Below, piece after piece: positions 6,477 to 15,270 of a DNA stretch of 32,334 nt; the stretch's first letter is position 1, and each line of letters starts with the position of its first letter. The DNA lies in contig JAEUUP010000087.1 of the NCBI GenBank assembly GCA_016787525.1, positions 1 to 32,334 on the forward strand, written 5' to 3'. The notes beneath the pieces were generated by a model. The model was not told where the DNA came from. It searched no databases and saw only the letters and a program-made list of their open reading frames with translations. The DNA comes from Saprospiraceae bacterium (GTDB lineage: Bacteria > Bacteroidota > Bacteroidia > Chitinophagales > Saprospiraceae). The position numbers were made by a program, and so were the translations under genes.

Positions 6477-9167
6477 TTAATTCCCTTTTTCCTTCTCTTT
6501 CGGTGCATTCGCAGGTTTTTGCTGAGGCGTTTTTGCGCCTTGTTGAGGAGCTTGACCTTGCGGTTTGGCACTTTGTTGTGGTGTTCCGCCTTGTGGTTTT
6601 GCGCCTTGTGGCATTTGCCCCCCTTGTGGGCGACCACTGCCTTGTTGTTGACCACCTTGCATTTGACCGCCACCGTTGTCACCACCGCCGTCACCTTCTT
6701 TGATGTCGTCGTTTTTGACAGAGCGTGTTTTTTTGCGGTCGTTGAACGTCATGCTGCCAAATTTGTAATTGAGGGTCAATCTGACACCTCTGTTGTATAG
6801 GTTGTTAACACTGACTTGAGAGAACAACGGCGAGTTCAACTCTGTTCTGATAACACGTGCAGGTGTAAAGAAGTTTTCACCCGCTAAACCGATGCTGCCT
6901 TTTTTGTTTTTAAAGTCTTTTTTCAAACCCACTGAATACATACCAAAACCACCTTGACGACCTTGCAATTGTACTTGCGCACCGCGACCACCGCCCCATG
7001 CTTGGATACCCCAACCATTTTTGAAATTGACACTTGACATCAAACGACCACTCAGTACAAAACCCTCATTGCTCACTGTTTGTGACAAACCATTCAAACC
7101 TGTGGTTGTGCCTTCCAAAAACATATACATCACATCGAAACCACCGTTCACAGTCCAATTGGGCAGGATGTAGAGGTTCATAAAGATGTTTGTCCCGTAT
7201 GCTTGTTGCTTACCGATGTTTTGATAAGTTGTCACGATAGCACCTGCCAAAGAATCAGAAGGTTGGCGAATTTGTGTAATCACATTATCCGTAAAACGAC
7301 CGAAAATAGACGCATTGATGTATGTTTTTTTGATATTGGTACTCAAACCCAATTCAAAGTTATCTGTCAATTCTGGACGTAAGTTTGGATTACCCACTGT
7401 GATATTTTGAATATTTGAAGCATTCAAATTCGGATTCAATTGTTGCAAACCTGGGCGTTGAATGCGGCGGTTGTAAGCGGCTTTGACCGTCAAACCTTCG
7501 CGGACATTTTTAGAAATATTGACACTCGGTACTAAATTGCCATAGCTTGGAATATCAATCGCTTTGCCATCTTGTGTTGCATCAATGCTCGTGTATTCGT
7601 AGCGGCTACCGATTTTGATATTGTATTTGTTTTTGGTTGATAACAAATACGAAGCATAAACGCCACCTACATTTTGGTCATAGTTCAAATTACCTGTTGG
7701 GCGTGATGCGTCTGTGTCGAAAGTACCATTTGCACCCTCTGCGATTTGGTAAGTATAATCACTGTTCACTTGACGGAAAATACCTTTCGCACCAAACTCA
7801 ATCATGCCATTTTTACTGAGGGGGGTCTGATAGTCGGTTTGGAAAGTGACTTCTTGGTTCAAGTTGTTGTTGATGTTCTTTTGGCGTGACAAAATACTGC
7901 CCGAAGTGTTCAAAAGGTCAGCGTCAAAATTGTTCAACAAGTCGTTGCGGCTGTATTGTGATGAAATTGACCACTCTTGTTGTGGTTTGAATGTTTTGAG
8001 ATAGTCCACGTTTACGTCAACCGAGTTAGATGCGTCGCGGCTGTTGATATTGCGCAAAGTAGAAGAGAACTGTGTACCATTTTGGAAAAGATTGGTCGTT
8101 TGGTCTTGCTCACGTTGAAAGTTACGAAGACCATAGCGTACAGAGCCTGTCAAAGACTGTGTTTTGTCAATGTCATAGTCCATACCTAAATTGTAGTGTC
8201 CGAACAGTGGATTATCAAAAGCCTCTGCAGTTTGTTTGGTAACTATCTCTTTGCCATTGACAAGCGTTTTCTGTTCCAAATCAGTAGTGGCTTTATTGTA
8301 GCCATAGCGACCAAATCCACCGAGATTCATGCCGAACTTACCTTTACGCAAACTGCCATTCAAGCCCAAGTTCGTGCCACGATTGCCAACACCTAAATCC
8401 ACATTAAGAGTTTTGCCTTCCAAATTGTTCTTTTTGGTGATGATATTGATGATACCGCCTGAACCTTCTGCATCGTATTTGGCTGAAGGCGAAGTGATGA
8501 CTTCAACAGACTTAATCATATCGGCAGGAATCTGTTTCAAAGCATCTGCTACGCTGCTCGCCATGATGGTTGACGGTTTGTTGTTAATCAACACTTTGAT
8601 ATTGGAGCTACCCCTCAGTGACACATTGCCATCGAGGTCAACAGTCAACATCGGTACTTTTTTCAAAACCTCTGTGGCATCGCCACCGCGAGAGTTGACA
8701 TCTTTTTCAGCATTGTAAACGAGGCGGTCAACTTTTTCCTCAACCATTGCTCTTTGACTTGTGACAGTCACCTCGTTTAGGAGTTTTTCGCTTGATGACA
8801 ATTTGATATTGCCCAAATCTTTGTTTTTGCCTTTCTCGATTTTGAGATTGTCTATTGTTTTGTTGTTGAAGCCCAAAAATGAAATCTGTACTTTATAAAC
8901 ACCATCTGCCAATTCGCTGATGCTGAATTTGCCTTTTTCATCAGCTACTGCACCGTCCACCAATTTATTGGTCATTTGATTGTAAAGAGCGATATTGGCA
9001 AATTCTACGCCTTTGGCATTGGATGAGTCCACAATCGTACCCGTTAGTTTGGCAATGCCTTTGGCATTTTGTTGCATTTGTGGGCCGCCTGCGGGTTGTT
9101 GTTGTGGCATTTGAGCCAAAAGGACTTGTGTGCTGAGAATCGCGAAAGCGAGAAGGAGCTTTTTCAT
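6477..9167 (-). CDS. Outer-membrane beta-barrel receptor of the TonB-dependent type (OMP_b-brl_3)
   Basis: An 896-residue protein with a signal peptide (MKKLLLAFAILSTQVLLAQ). Residues ~38-115 are a carboxypeptidase-regulatory-like beta domain (GTIVDSSNAKGVEFANIAL). Residues ~130-245 are a plug (VTVTSQRAMVEEKVDRLVYN, LKQIPADMIKSVEVITSPS, GSGGIINIITKKN). The rest is a 22-strand-type barrel with the RIQRPGLQQLNPNLN and NPNLRPELTDNFELG motifs of this Bacteroidota family. These receptors import bulky ligands with TonB-ExbBD energy; the ligand here is unknown. The C-terminal ~60 residues are an unusual Gln/Gly/Pro-rich low-complexity tail ending in a lysine/glutamate cluster. The gene is single, with its own promoter (TACCTTTG) and terminator, upstream of but separated from the ECF pair. 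Confidence 0.9.
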   Translation of the reverse strand: MKKLLLAFAILSTQVLLAQMPQQQPAGGPQMQQNAKGIAKLTGTIVDSSNAKGVEFANIALYNQMTNKLVDGAVADEKGKFSISELADGVYKVQISFLGFNNKTIDNLKIEKGKNKDLGNIKLSSSEKLLNEVTVTSQRAMVEEKVDRLVYNAEKDVNSRGGDATEVLKKVPMLTVDLDGNVSLRGSSNIKVLINNKPSTIMASSVADALKQIPADMIKSVEVITSPSAKYDAEGSGGIINIITKKNNLEGKTLNVDLGVGNRGTNLGLNGSLRKGKFGMNLGGFGRYGYNKATTDLEQKTLVNGKEIVTKQTAEAFDNPLFGHYNLGMDYDIDKTQSLTGSVRYGLRNFQREQDQTTNLFQNGTQFSSTLRNINSRDASNSVDVNVDYLKTFKPQQEWSISSQYSRNDLLNNFDADLLNTSGSILSRQKNINNNLNQEVTFQTDYQTPLSKNGMIEFGAKGIFRQVNSDYTYQIAEGANGTFDTDASRPTGNLNYDQNVGGVYASYLLSTKNKYNIKIGSRYEYTSIDATQDGKAIDIPSYGNLVPSVNISKNVREGLTVKAAYNRRIQRPGLQQLNPNLNASNIQNITVGNPNLRPELTDNFELGLSTNIKKTYINASIFGRFTDNVITQIRQPSDSLAGAIVTTYQNIGKQQAYGTNIFMNLYILPNWTVNGGFDVMYMFLEGTTTGLNGLSQTVSNEGFVLSGRLMSSVNFKNGWGIQAWGGGRGAQVQLQGRQGGFGMYSVGLKKDFKNKKGSIGLAGENFFTPARVIRTELNSPLFSQVSVNNLYNRGVRLTLNYKFGSMTFNDRKKTRSVKNDDIKEGDGGGDNGGGQMQGGQQQGSGRPQGGQMPQGAKPQGGTPQQSAKPQGQAPQQGAKTPQQKPANAPKEKEKGN

Positions 9168-9212
9168 CGTCGAGTGATTTCTTATTTTTTTTGAATCATA
9201 AATTTAATGATG

Positions 9213-9220
9213 CAAAGGTA
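9213..9220 (-). promoter_or_regulatory. -7 element (TACCTTTG) of the receptor gene
   Basis: Exact TAnnTTTG on the minus strand, 46 bp before the ATG. The same TACCTTTGCA sequence precedes lpxD (13901-13908), supporting a housekeeping promoter. Confidence 0.5.
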
Positions 9221-9306
9221 AGTGTACCCGCAACAAGAATTCAGAGAAGACGACAACTAAGGCAAGTCTGGCGATGAAAAGGGGAATTGGGCATGGTGAT
9301 AAATGG

Positions 9307-10629
9307 TTAAACAAGTAGAATATCAATAAAACGTTTTGTATGGTCGGCTAAAAAAATTGGAATATTGAGCGTATCTGCATTAGCTTCCAAATTTTTTAAA
9401 GAATAGCGTATTTTTAAAACAGGATTGTATTGCTTGGCATAATAAGCTAAACTTTTGCTACGGATACTTTCACCCGATTTGACCTCAATAGGGAGTATTT
9501 TATCACGATATTGCAACAAAAAATCTATTTCAGCAATAGAGTCAGAAGTCCAATAACTGAAACTTGAATCAAATTGTGCGGTCAAACTTTGCAAAATATA
9601 GTTTTCTGTCAATGCGCCTTTGAACTCCGTAAAGAGGCGATTACCTTCCTTAAAAAGTAGTGGGTCGAGTTTTGTTTGATACCTCAATAAACCAATATCG
9701 AGCATATAAATTTTAAAAGCAGACAAATCGCTGTAAAAAGAAAGCGGAAATTCTGGTTTTTTGCACAAAGGCACGCGGTAAATCAATCCTGCTTGTTCCA
9801 ACCAAATAAGGGCGTTTTCATATTCTCTGGCACGCGCCCCTTGTCGGATAGTTTGGTAAATAAACTTCTTATTTTCTTTGGCTAATTGTGAGGGTATTGC
9901 ATCCCACACATAATTGATTCTGATAGCTTCAGTTTTTTCGGCATGTTTTGAAAAATCCAGAGCATAAGCGGCGTGAATTTGGTGAAGGCTTTTGCTAATT
10001 TCAAACATATCCATTGTTTCGACCATCCGTAATGCGGGTTCAGGCATACCGCCGCAAAGCATATATGTTTTGAAATCGTCCAAACATTCGTTAAAAACCG
10101 CATCAAGTAAAGGTTCAAAAGGGTTTATGGTATTCAAATATGCGGCGAGTCGGGGATTTTTAGCTTTCAAAAATTCGCTGAAAGTGAGAGGATACAATTT
10201 CAGAAATTCGACCTTACCAACTGGAAAAGATTTATGTGTTCCCAAACTGATACCCAACAAAGACCCTGCTGCAATAATAGCGTATTCGGGGGCATTTTCG
10301 CTAAAATATTTCAACGCATTGAGGGCTTCTTCACATTCTTGAATTTCATCAAAAAAGATAAGCGTATCGGTTGCGTCAATTTTTCGACCATGAATGATAG
10401 ATAAATTATGCAGCAGCCGTTCAACTTGTTTGGTTTGTTTAAATATTTGGTTCAATTCAGGTCTTTCATCAAAGTTGAAATAAGCCATATTAGCAAATTG
10501 GGTTTTCCCAAAGTGCCGTATCAAAGATGTTTTGCCTGTTTGTCTTGCGCCTTGCACTATCAAAGGCTTTCTGTATTTACCTTGTTGCCAAGCTAAAAGG
10601 TCGGTGTACAAATCTCGTTCAAAAAACAT
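9307..10629 (-). CDS. AAA ATPase with C-terminal DUF4143 domain
   Basis: A 440-residue protein. Walker A is GARQTGKTS at residues 27-35 and Walker B IFFDEIQ at ~91-97, followed by a sensor-like IIAAGSLLG segment. This is the AAA_14 fold. The C-terminal third is DUF4143, a restriction-endonuclease-like domain with AEIDFLLQYRDKILPIEVKSG, where Asp and the Glu-x-Lys pair match the PD-(D/E)xK core. These proteins are common, patchily distributed and often near mobile or defence genes, but have no settled function. ATG at 10627-10629 and a TATATTTG -7 element just upstream. Neither the gene nor its flanks contain the ACTGAGGGG word (none between 8619 and 11908), which is compatible with recent acquisition but is weak evidence. 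Confidence 0.88.
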   Translation of the reverse strand: MFFERDLYTDLLAWQQGKYRKPLIVQGARQTGKTSLIRHFGKTQFANMAYFNFDERPELNQIFKQTKQVERLLHNLSIIHGRKIDATDTLIFFDEIQECEEALNALKYFSENAPEYAIIAAGSLLGISLGTHKSFPVGKVEFLKLYPLTFSEFLKAKNPRLAAYLNTINPFEPLLDAVFNECLDDFKTYMLCGGMPEPALRMVETMDMFEISKSLHQIHAAYALDFSKHAEKTEAIRINYVWDAIPSQLAKENKKFIYQTIRQGARAREYENALIWLEQAGLIYRVPLCKKPEFPLSFYSDLSAFKIYMLDIGLLRYQTKLDPLLFKEGNRLFTEFKGALTENYILQSLTAQFDSSFSYWTSDSIAEIDFLLQYRDKILPIEVKSGESIRSKSLAYYAKQYNPVLKIRYSLKNLEANADTLNIPIFLADHTKRFIDILLV

Positions 10630-10660
10630 TCCTATCGAATTTTATAAAATGAAAGATAGG

Positions 10661-10668
10661 CAAATATA
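10661..10668 (-). promoter_or_regulatory. -7 element (TATATTTG) of the DUF4143 ATPase gene
   Basis: Exact TAnnTTTG on the minus strand 32 bp before the ATG. Confidence 0.4.
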
Positions 10669-10920
10669 ACTCCCTTTTTCCGATTTACAGTATTTAGTGG
10701 GAATTATGTGTTTTTTTACACATTTTCCTAACTAATTATTGATTTTTTTTTAAAAATACTGCTCAAAAGAATTGAAGTTACCCAAACAGAGCGTGGTTTG
10801 TTTTAAAACATTTTTGACGAATCAGTTTATCTATACAATCATTTCGTATTTGAGTGAACAGGCTGTTTGGATGACGTTTTTCAAATGTGGTATTGTTGAA
10901 TACGCTTTAATGACCAATGA

Positions 10921-11265
10921 CTACTTAGCGTTGAGTTTGGTGTTTTGAGCATGCCGATCTTTGTCTCTTTTGGTCTTTTTATCCAAACTTTTAGTGAGTG
11001 CAGCGGTCAAATCCACACCCGTTTGATTGGCCAAACAAATTAAAACGAATAGTACATCCGCCATCTCATCGGCGAGGTCGTCTTTAGCCGTCGCCGCTAA
11101 TTCAGGTGTTTTGAATGATTGCTCACCGTAAAGTCGAGACATCAGACGAGCGACTTCACCTACTTCTTCGGTCAAAATCGCCATATTCGTTAGTTCATTA
11201 TAGTAGCGGATGCCGATGGTGTTTATCCATTCGTCAACGGTATGTTGGGCTTGTTCGATTGTCAT
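10921..11265 (-). CDS. MazG-like nucleotide pyrophosphohydrolase
   Basis: A 114-residue all-alpha protein of the MazG/NTP-PPase superfamily. The metal-binding acidic motif is EEVGEVAR (Glu33, Glu34, Glu37), paired with DEMADVLF (Glu67, Asp70) on the next helix. Such single-domain enzymes hydrolyse (d)NTPs to the monophosphate and pyrophosphate and serve as house-cleaning or stress enzymes; the substrate cannot be told from sequence. The C-terminal tail is lysine-rich. It starts 14 bp after the SGNH lipoprotein gene and is probably co-transcribed with it. Confidence 0.88.
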   Translation of the reverse strand: MTIEQAQHTVDEWINTIGIRYYNELTNMAILTEEVGEVARLMSRLYGEQSFKTPELAATAKDDLADEMADVLFVLICLANQTGVDLTAALTKSLDKKTKRDKDRHAQNTKLNAK

Positions 11266-11279
11266 TTTTACGGATTTTA

Positions 11280-11975
11280 TTACTTGAAAAAGGCTTTTGC
11301 TATGGGTAACATCACGCTTACCCAGCGGCTATACTGCTTGCCAGAAGGATGCAATTGGTCAGAGGCAACCAGTGTAGGGTCATTCAAACCCTCGCGTGAT
11401 ATGGGTGTGATTTGGGCATAAGCAACACCTTTGGCGCGTGTGATGGCTTCGTTAGCTGCATTATACGCATCAATACCATCGCTGATACTTTTGCGACCAC
11501 CACCAAATGGCGTATAAGCATAATCTGGAATGGATACCACAATCACCCGTTCTTTTTTGCCACCTGCAAACTGAATGGCTCGTTCCAAAAGAGCCGTAAA
11601 TTGTGGTTTGTATTCTTCCACTGACCGATTGCGATATTGGTTGTTGACACCAATCAGCAGCGTCACCATGTCGAAAGTATTGGCTTCCGTCAATCCTGCG
11701 GCAACGATACCGTTTTGCAGCTCATCTGTCGTCCAACCTGTGCGCGCGACAATTTTGACTGTACCTATTTTGATATTTGCAATCCGCAAACTGTCTGCCA
11801 ATTGGTTCGGGAAACGCTCGGCTTCTGCGACACTTTCACCAATTGTATAAGAATCGCCAAGAGCCAAATAAGTGAATGTTGAATCTTTGCTCATTGTTGG
11901 TGGTGTTACTGAGGGGGTGCTTTTTTTAGTGCAATTTAGCATGAAAATAGCGAAAAAAACAGTCAATCTTAGCAT
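11280..11975 (-). CDS. SGNH/GDSL-family hydrolase, probable lipoprotein
   Basis: A 231-residue protein. The N-terminus (MLRLTVFFAIFMLNC) ends in a lipobox-like cysteine at 15, so it is likely membrane-anchored. The SGNH blocks are clear: catalytic Ser42 in LGDSYTIG, block III GVNNQYR (~109-115), and the Asp206/His209 pair in SDQLHPS. The family includes lipases, thioesterases and acyl-esterases, often acting on cell-envelope or polysaccharide acyl groups; the substrate is not predictable. It is first in a two-gene unit with the MazG-like gene. The repeated word (11908-11916) encodes Thr-Pro-Ser-Val in the linker after the lipobox, a position likely to be free of constraint. Confidence 0.87.
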   Translation of the reverse strand: MLRLTVFFAIFMLNCTKKSTPSVTPPTMSKDSTFTYLALGDSYTIGESVAEAERFPNQLADSLRIANIKIGTVKIVARTGWTTDELQNGIVAAGLTEANTFDMVTLLIGVNNQYRNRSVEEYKPQFTALLERAIQFAGGKKERVIVVSIPDYAYTPFGGGRKSISDGIDAYNAANEAITRAKGVAYAQITPISREGLNDPTLVASDQLHPSGKQYSRWVSVMLPIAKAFFK

Positions 11976-12123
11976 TTTTTCAATTTTTGAGCCACGGTGA
12001 AACGAGAAGGCATAGAGCCACGGATTACATGAATTAACGGATTATGCGGATTTAACACTTTCTTCAATAAGACCTTAATTCGCCCAATCCTTAAACTTCG
12101 TGTAATCGGTGGCGCATAAAACC

Positions 12124-12693
12124 TTACAAATCGAAATCAAAATCAGAATCGTGGTGCAGGGTTTCTTGCAGCCCCATCACCATATCACTATACGAATGTG
12201 TGAGCAAGTCGGATTTTTGAATATTGAGCAATGCGATGTAAAAGCGACATTGAGCCTCCAACTCATCGCGGGTTCGGGTTTGAGTTGTATTTTCAGAGTC
12301 AATGGCTTCGATTTCGACAAAACTGCCCAATCCCACAACCTCATCAATATGAAATTTGACATTTTCAATGAAATAAATCTGCCTTTTTTTATCCACAACA
12401 GCCAAAATGCCCAGCGAGTCTGTCAATATCTTTTTCAAAGCCTGTGCATCGGCAGGGGTTCTGAACAAAGTGACATCGCTTTGTTTGGGACCAGATTGGT
12501 TGGTGCGGTGGTAGTGAATCAAGGTGTTCTCGATGCGACCCTCGCGCAACTTCAATCGCCCTTTGGGTACTCGAAAGTACGTATCTATCTGATGGTCAAC
12601 GCCTTTAAAGTCTGCATTTTGAGCTGTCAAAATGGCTGCTATACTGAGGGGGTCGTTGCAACGCGCCTTTATTTCGATGAGTAAATGATTCAT
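12124..12693 (-). CDS. CYTH-domain protein (class IV adenylate cyclase-like)
   Basis: A 189-residue CYTH tunnel-fold protein. It has the EIKAR start of the subfamily at residues ~7-11, VDHQIDTYFRVPKGRLKLREG (~32-52, basic residues for triphosphate binding), HYHR, and SFVEIEAI (~127-134) near the second metal site. This subfamily is usually annotated as class IV adenylate cyclase or thiamine-triphosphatase-like; actual members cleave triphosphates or act as cyclases, and sequence does not decide. ATG at 12691-12693. It is 67 bp downstream of the lpxD end on the same strand and may be co-transcribed. A long open frame on the opposite strand is a shadow of this gene. Confidence 0.85.
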   Translation of the reverse strand: MNHLLIEIKARCNDPLSIAAILTAQNADFKGVDHQIDTYFRVPKGRLKLREGRIENTLIHYHRTNQSGPKQSDVTLFRTPADAQALKKILTDSLGILAVVDKKRQIYFIENVKFHIDEVVGLGSFVEIEAIDSENTTQTRTRDELEAQCRFYIALLNIQKSDLLTHSYSDMVMGLQETLHHDSDFDFDL

Positions 12694-12760
12694 TAGTCGT
12701 TGAGTTTTTAGGGCATTAAGTCATTGATTGTTTCAGCTTAACTGATGACTTAATGACCTA

Positions 12761-13810
12761 TTAAACCTTCTTTTTCTTTGTTTTTTCCGTTTTTTCGATG
12801 CTTTTTTCTAATTCTTGAACCTTTTTGGCAAGAGTAGGTAGTTTTTTGAAAACAGAAAAAGCACGCAAATAGCTGTGGTAGTCAAAAGCAGGCGTGCCAT
12901 AAAGTTTGGCGTTGTCGGGTTGGTGATTGGAGATACCCGATTGACCTTGAATCTGAACGTTGTCGCCAATCCTCAGATGCCCTGCAAAACCTGTTTGACC
13001 GCCAATACGACAGTTTTTGCCAATCTTGGTTGAGCCGCCGATGCCAGTCAATGCTGCGATGACGGTATTTTCACCGATTTCGACATTATGTGCCACTTGT
13101 ATCAAATTGTCCAACTTAACGCCTTTGCGCACGATGGTCGAGCCAATCGTTGCACGGTCAACAACCGTATTTGAACCCAATTCGACATCATCTTCGATGA
13201 CAACATTGCCTGTATGGGTGATTTTTTTGTATATACCATCACTTTGTGGCGCAAAACCAAAGCCATCCGACCCAATCACAACGCCTGCATGAAACACACA
13301 ATTGGCACCAATCTCACAATCGCGATAAATTTTTACACCTGGATGGAGCAGGGTATTGTCGCCAATTTTAGCGTTTTTACCAACAAAAACTTGTGGTGAG
13401 AGTATGACGTTATCGCCAATTTCAGCACCTTCTTCGATAACCGTGAAGTCGCCAATGGAGACATTTTGACCCAATTTTACTGAGGGGTGTATGGAAGCCA
13501 TTTTTGATACGATGGCTTCTTGTTGGGTTTGTGCGCCAAATTTATCGAGTAAAAAAGCCAACGACGCATAAACATTTTCAACGCGAATCAATGTCGGTTT
13601 TATGTTTTTTTTAGGAAAAAAAGTATTGGAAACCAATAAGATAGATGCTGAAGTGGTGTAGGCAAATTCTTCGTATTTGATGTTGCCTAAAAAGCAAATT
13701 TCGCCTTCTTGTCCTGTTTCAATTTTGCCAGGACGCGATACGGTTACTGAGGGGTTGCCTTCGATTGTGCCGCCGAGCAAATCTGCTAATTGTTGTGCTG
13801 TTATGACCAT
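12761..13810 (-). CDS. lpxD: UDP-3-O-(3-hydroxyacyl)glucosamine N-acyltransferase LpxD
   Basis: A 349-residue enzyme that adds the second 3-hydroxyacyl chain, from acyl-ACP, to the glucosamine nitrogen of the lipid A precursor. The N-terminal ~100 residues are the uridine-binding domain. Residues ~108-300 are a left-handed beta-helix of hexapeptide repeats. The catalytic histidine is in LIQVAHNVEIG (His241, the equivalent of E. coli His239). GSDGFGFAP and GNVVIEDDVELGSNTVVDRAT are family signatures. The C-terminal helix is extended and very Lys/Glu-rich (KKVQELEKSIEKTEKTKKKK). ATG at 13808-13810, preceded by a TACCTTTG promoter element. Two copies of the repeated word lie inside (13479, 13746), both read as Pro-Ser-Val. 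Confidence 0.97.
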   Translation of the reverse strand: MVITAQQLADLLGGTIEGNPSVTVSRPGKIETGQEGEICFLGNIKYEEFAYTTSASILLVSNTFFPKKNIKPTLIRVENVYASLAFLLDKFGAQTQQEAIVSKMASIHPSVKLGQNVSIGDFTVIEEGAEIGDNVILSPQVFVGKNAKIGDNTLLHPGVKIYRDCEIGANCVFHAGVVIGSDGFGFAPQSDGIYKKITHTGNVVIEDDVELGSNTVVDRATIGSTIVRKGVKLDNLIQVAHNVEIGENTVIAALTGIGGSTKIGKNCRIGGQTGFAGHLRIGDNVQIQGQSGISNHQPDNAKLYGTPAFDYHSYLRAFSVFKKLPTLAKKVQELEKSIEKTEKTKKKKV

Positions 13811-13900
13811 GTGTTAGTGAAAAGACTCAATGATTTATGATAAAAAATAAAAATTAGCTGGTTTCAGAATAGTATGAAAAACATGTCGTTTCAAACGGTG

Positions 13901-13908
13901 CAAAGGTA
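13901..13908 (-). promoter_or_regulatory. -7 element (TACCTTTG) of lpxD
   Basis: Exact TAnnTTTG on the minus strand within TTACCTTTGCA, ~91 bp before the lpxD ATG and in the divergent region shared with the nhaD-like gene. Confidence 0.45.
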
Positions 13909-13986
13909 ATTCAAAGTGGACAAAAGATAAGCGTTGCGTTGGAAATCTTGGCGTAAGTCTGTACTTTGTGCCTCAAAAATCAGACT

Positions 13987-15270
13987 ATGCTTACTGCTAT
14001 CATCATCGTTTTCCTTTTGGGCTACTCAGCTATCGTTTTTGAAGAATACATCAAAATCAACAAAACGGCTTCGGCACTCGTCACAGGTGTTCTGTGTTGG
14101 ACTATTTATATGTTGGGCAAAAATAATGTCGAATTGGTTGAAAATGAACTGATTCACCATTTTTCAGAAGCCGCCCAGATTCTCTTTTTCCTTTTAGGTG
14201 CGATGACCATTGTGGAAGTAATGGATGCACACGATGCTTTTGATGTCTTAGTGTCGCGCATCAAAACACGTAAAAAAGCCACTTTGTTGTGGATTATTGG
14301 CTTTATCGCCTTTTTTTTATCGGCTGTTTTGGACAACCTGACTACTACCATCGTAATGATTTCATTTCTCAGAAAACTCATCAATGATAGAGAAGACCGT
14401 CTGTTCATGGCAAGTATTGTGGTTATAGCCGCCAACGCTGGAGGGGCGTTTTCACCCATCGGCGATGTCACGACCACCATGCTCTGGATTGGGGGACAAG
14501 TCACAACTGTAAAATTGATGGAATATGTGTTTTTGCCAAGTTTGGTCTGTCTTGTTGCGCCATTAGCCTTTGTTTCACTCAAAATGAAAGGTGTTTTTGA
14601 GCCTATGAGTGACCCCTCAGTCATGGATAGCAAATTGCCTGTGTCGGAACAACATAAAACTTTGGTGTTTTTTATCGGTATTGCAGCACTCATTTTTGTG
14701 CCTATTTTCAAAACGGTGACGCATTTGCCGCCTTTTATGGGTATGTTGTTGTCGCTGGGTGTGATGTGGATTGCAACTGAATTGATGCACTCAGGTAAAG
14801 ATGAAGAAGACAAACACCCGTTCACAGCCATGCACGCTTTGCAAAAAATTGATACACCAAGCATTTTGTTTTTTGCAGGCATCCTTTTAGCTGTCGGTAC
14901 ACTTCAAACCACGGGCATACTGAGGGGTGTTGCCGAGTGGTTTTCGCAAGTTGTTGGTAACGAATCTGTTATCGCTATCATCATTGGTGTTGTCTCTGCT
15001 ATAGTTGACAATGTACCGTTGGTCGCTGCCTCGATGGGCATGTATTCGCTCGACCATTTCCCGCAAGACCATACCTTTTGGCATTTTATTGCCTACTGTG
15101 CTGGCACAGGCGGCTCGTTGCTCATCATCGGCTCGGCAGCAGGTGTGGCAGCGATGGGCATGGAAAAAATTGAGTTCTTTTGGTATGTCAAACGCATTAC
15201 TTTTATTGCGGCACTCGGCTATTTTGCAGGCTGTGCGGTTTTTATTTTAGAGCATTTTGTGTTTTACTAA
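13987..15270 (+). CDS. nhaD: NhaD-type Na+/H+ antiporter
   Basis: A 427-residue inner-membrane antiporter with about 12 segments. NhaD/ion-transporter-superfamily motifs are clear: SAVLDNLTTTIVMISFLRK (~113-130), ANAGGAFSPIGDVTTTMLW (~149-167) and the second-half repeat AIVDNVPLVAASMGMY, where the DN and GD acidic residues are in the ion path. It exchanges Na+ or Li+ for protons for pH and salt homeostasis. A TTG at 13966 also opens the frame, but ATG 13987 begins directly at the first hydrophobic segment (MLTAIIIVFLLGYSAIVF), so it is chosen. Divergent from lpxD; its stop overlaps the stop of the convergent downstream gene by three bases. Confidence 0.93.
   Translation: MLTAIIIVFLLGYSAIVFEEYIKINKTASALVTGVLCWTIYMLGKNNVELVENELIHHFSEAAQILFFLLGAMTIVEVMDAHDAFDVLVSRIKTRKKATLLWIIGFIAFFLSAVLDNLTTTIVMISFLRKLINDREDRLFMASIVVIAANAGGAFSPIGDVTTTMLWIGGQVTTVKLMEYVFLPSLVCLVAPLAFVSLKMKGVFEPMSDPSVMDSKLPVSEQHKTLVFFIGIAALIFVPIFKTVTHLPPFMGMLLSLGVMWIATELMHSGKDEEDKHPFTAMHALQKIDTPSILFFAGILLAVGTLQTTGILRGVAEWFSQVVGNESVIAIIIGVVSAIVDNVPLVAASMGMYSLDHFPQDHTFWHFIAYCAGTGGSLLIIGSAAGVAAMGMEKIEFFWYVKRITFIAALGYFAGCAVFILEHFVFY

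Noticed and set aside
12109-12684. 191-residue open frame on the + strand
   Set aside because: It lies wholly opposite the CYTH-domain gene, whose motifs are clear; a shadow frame.
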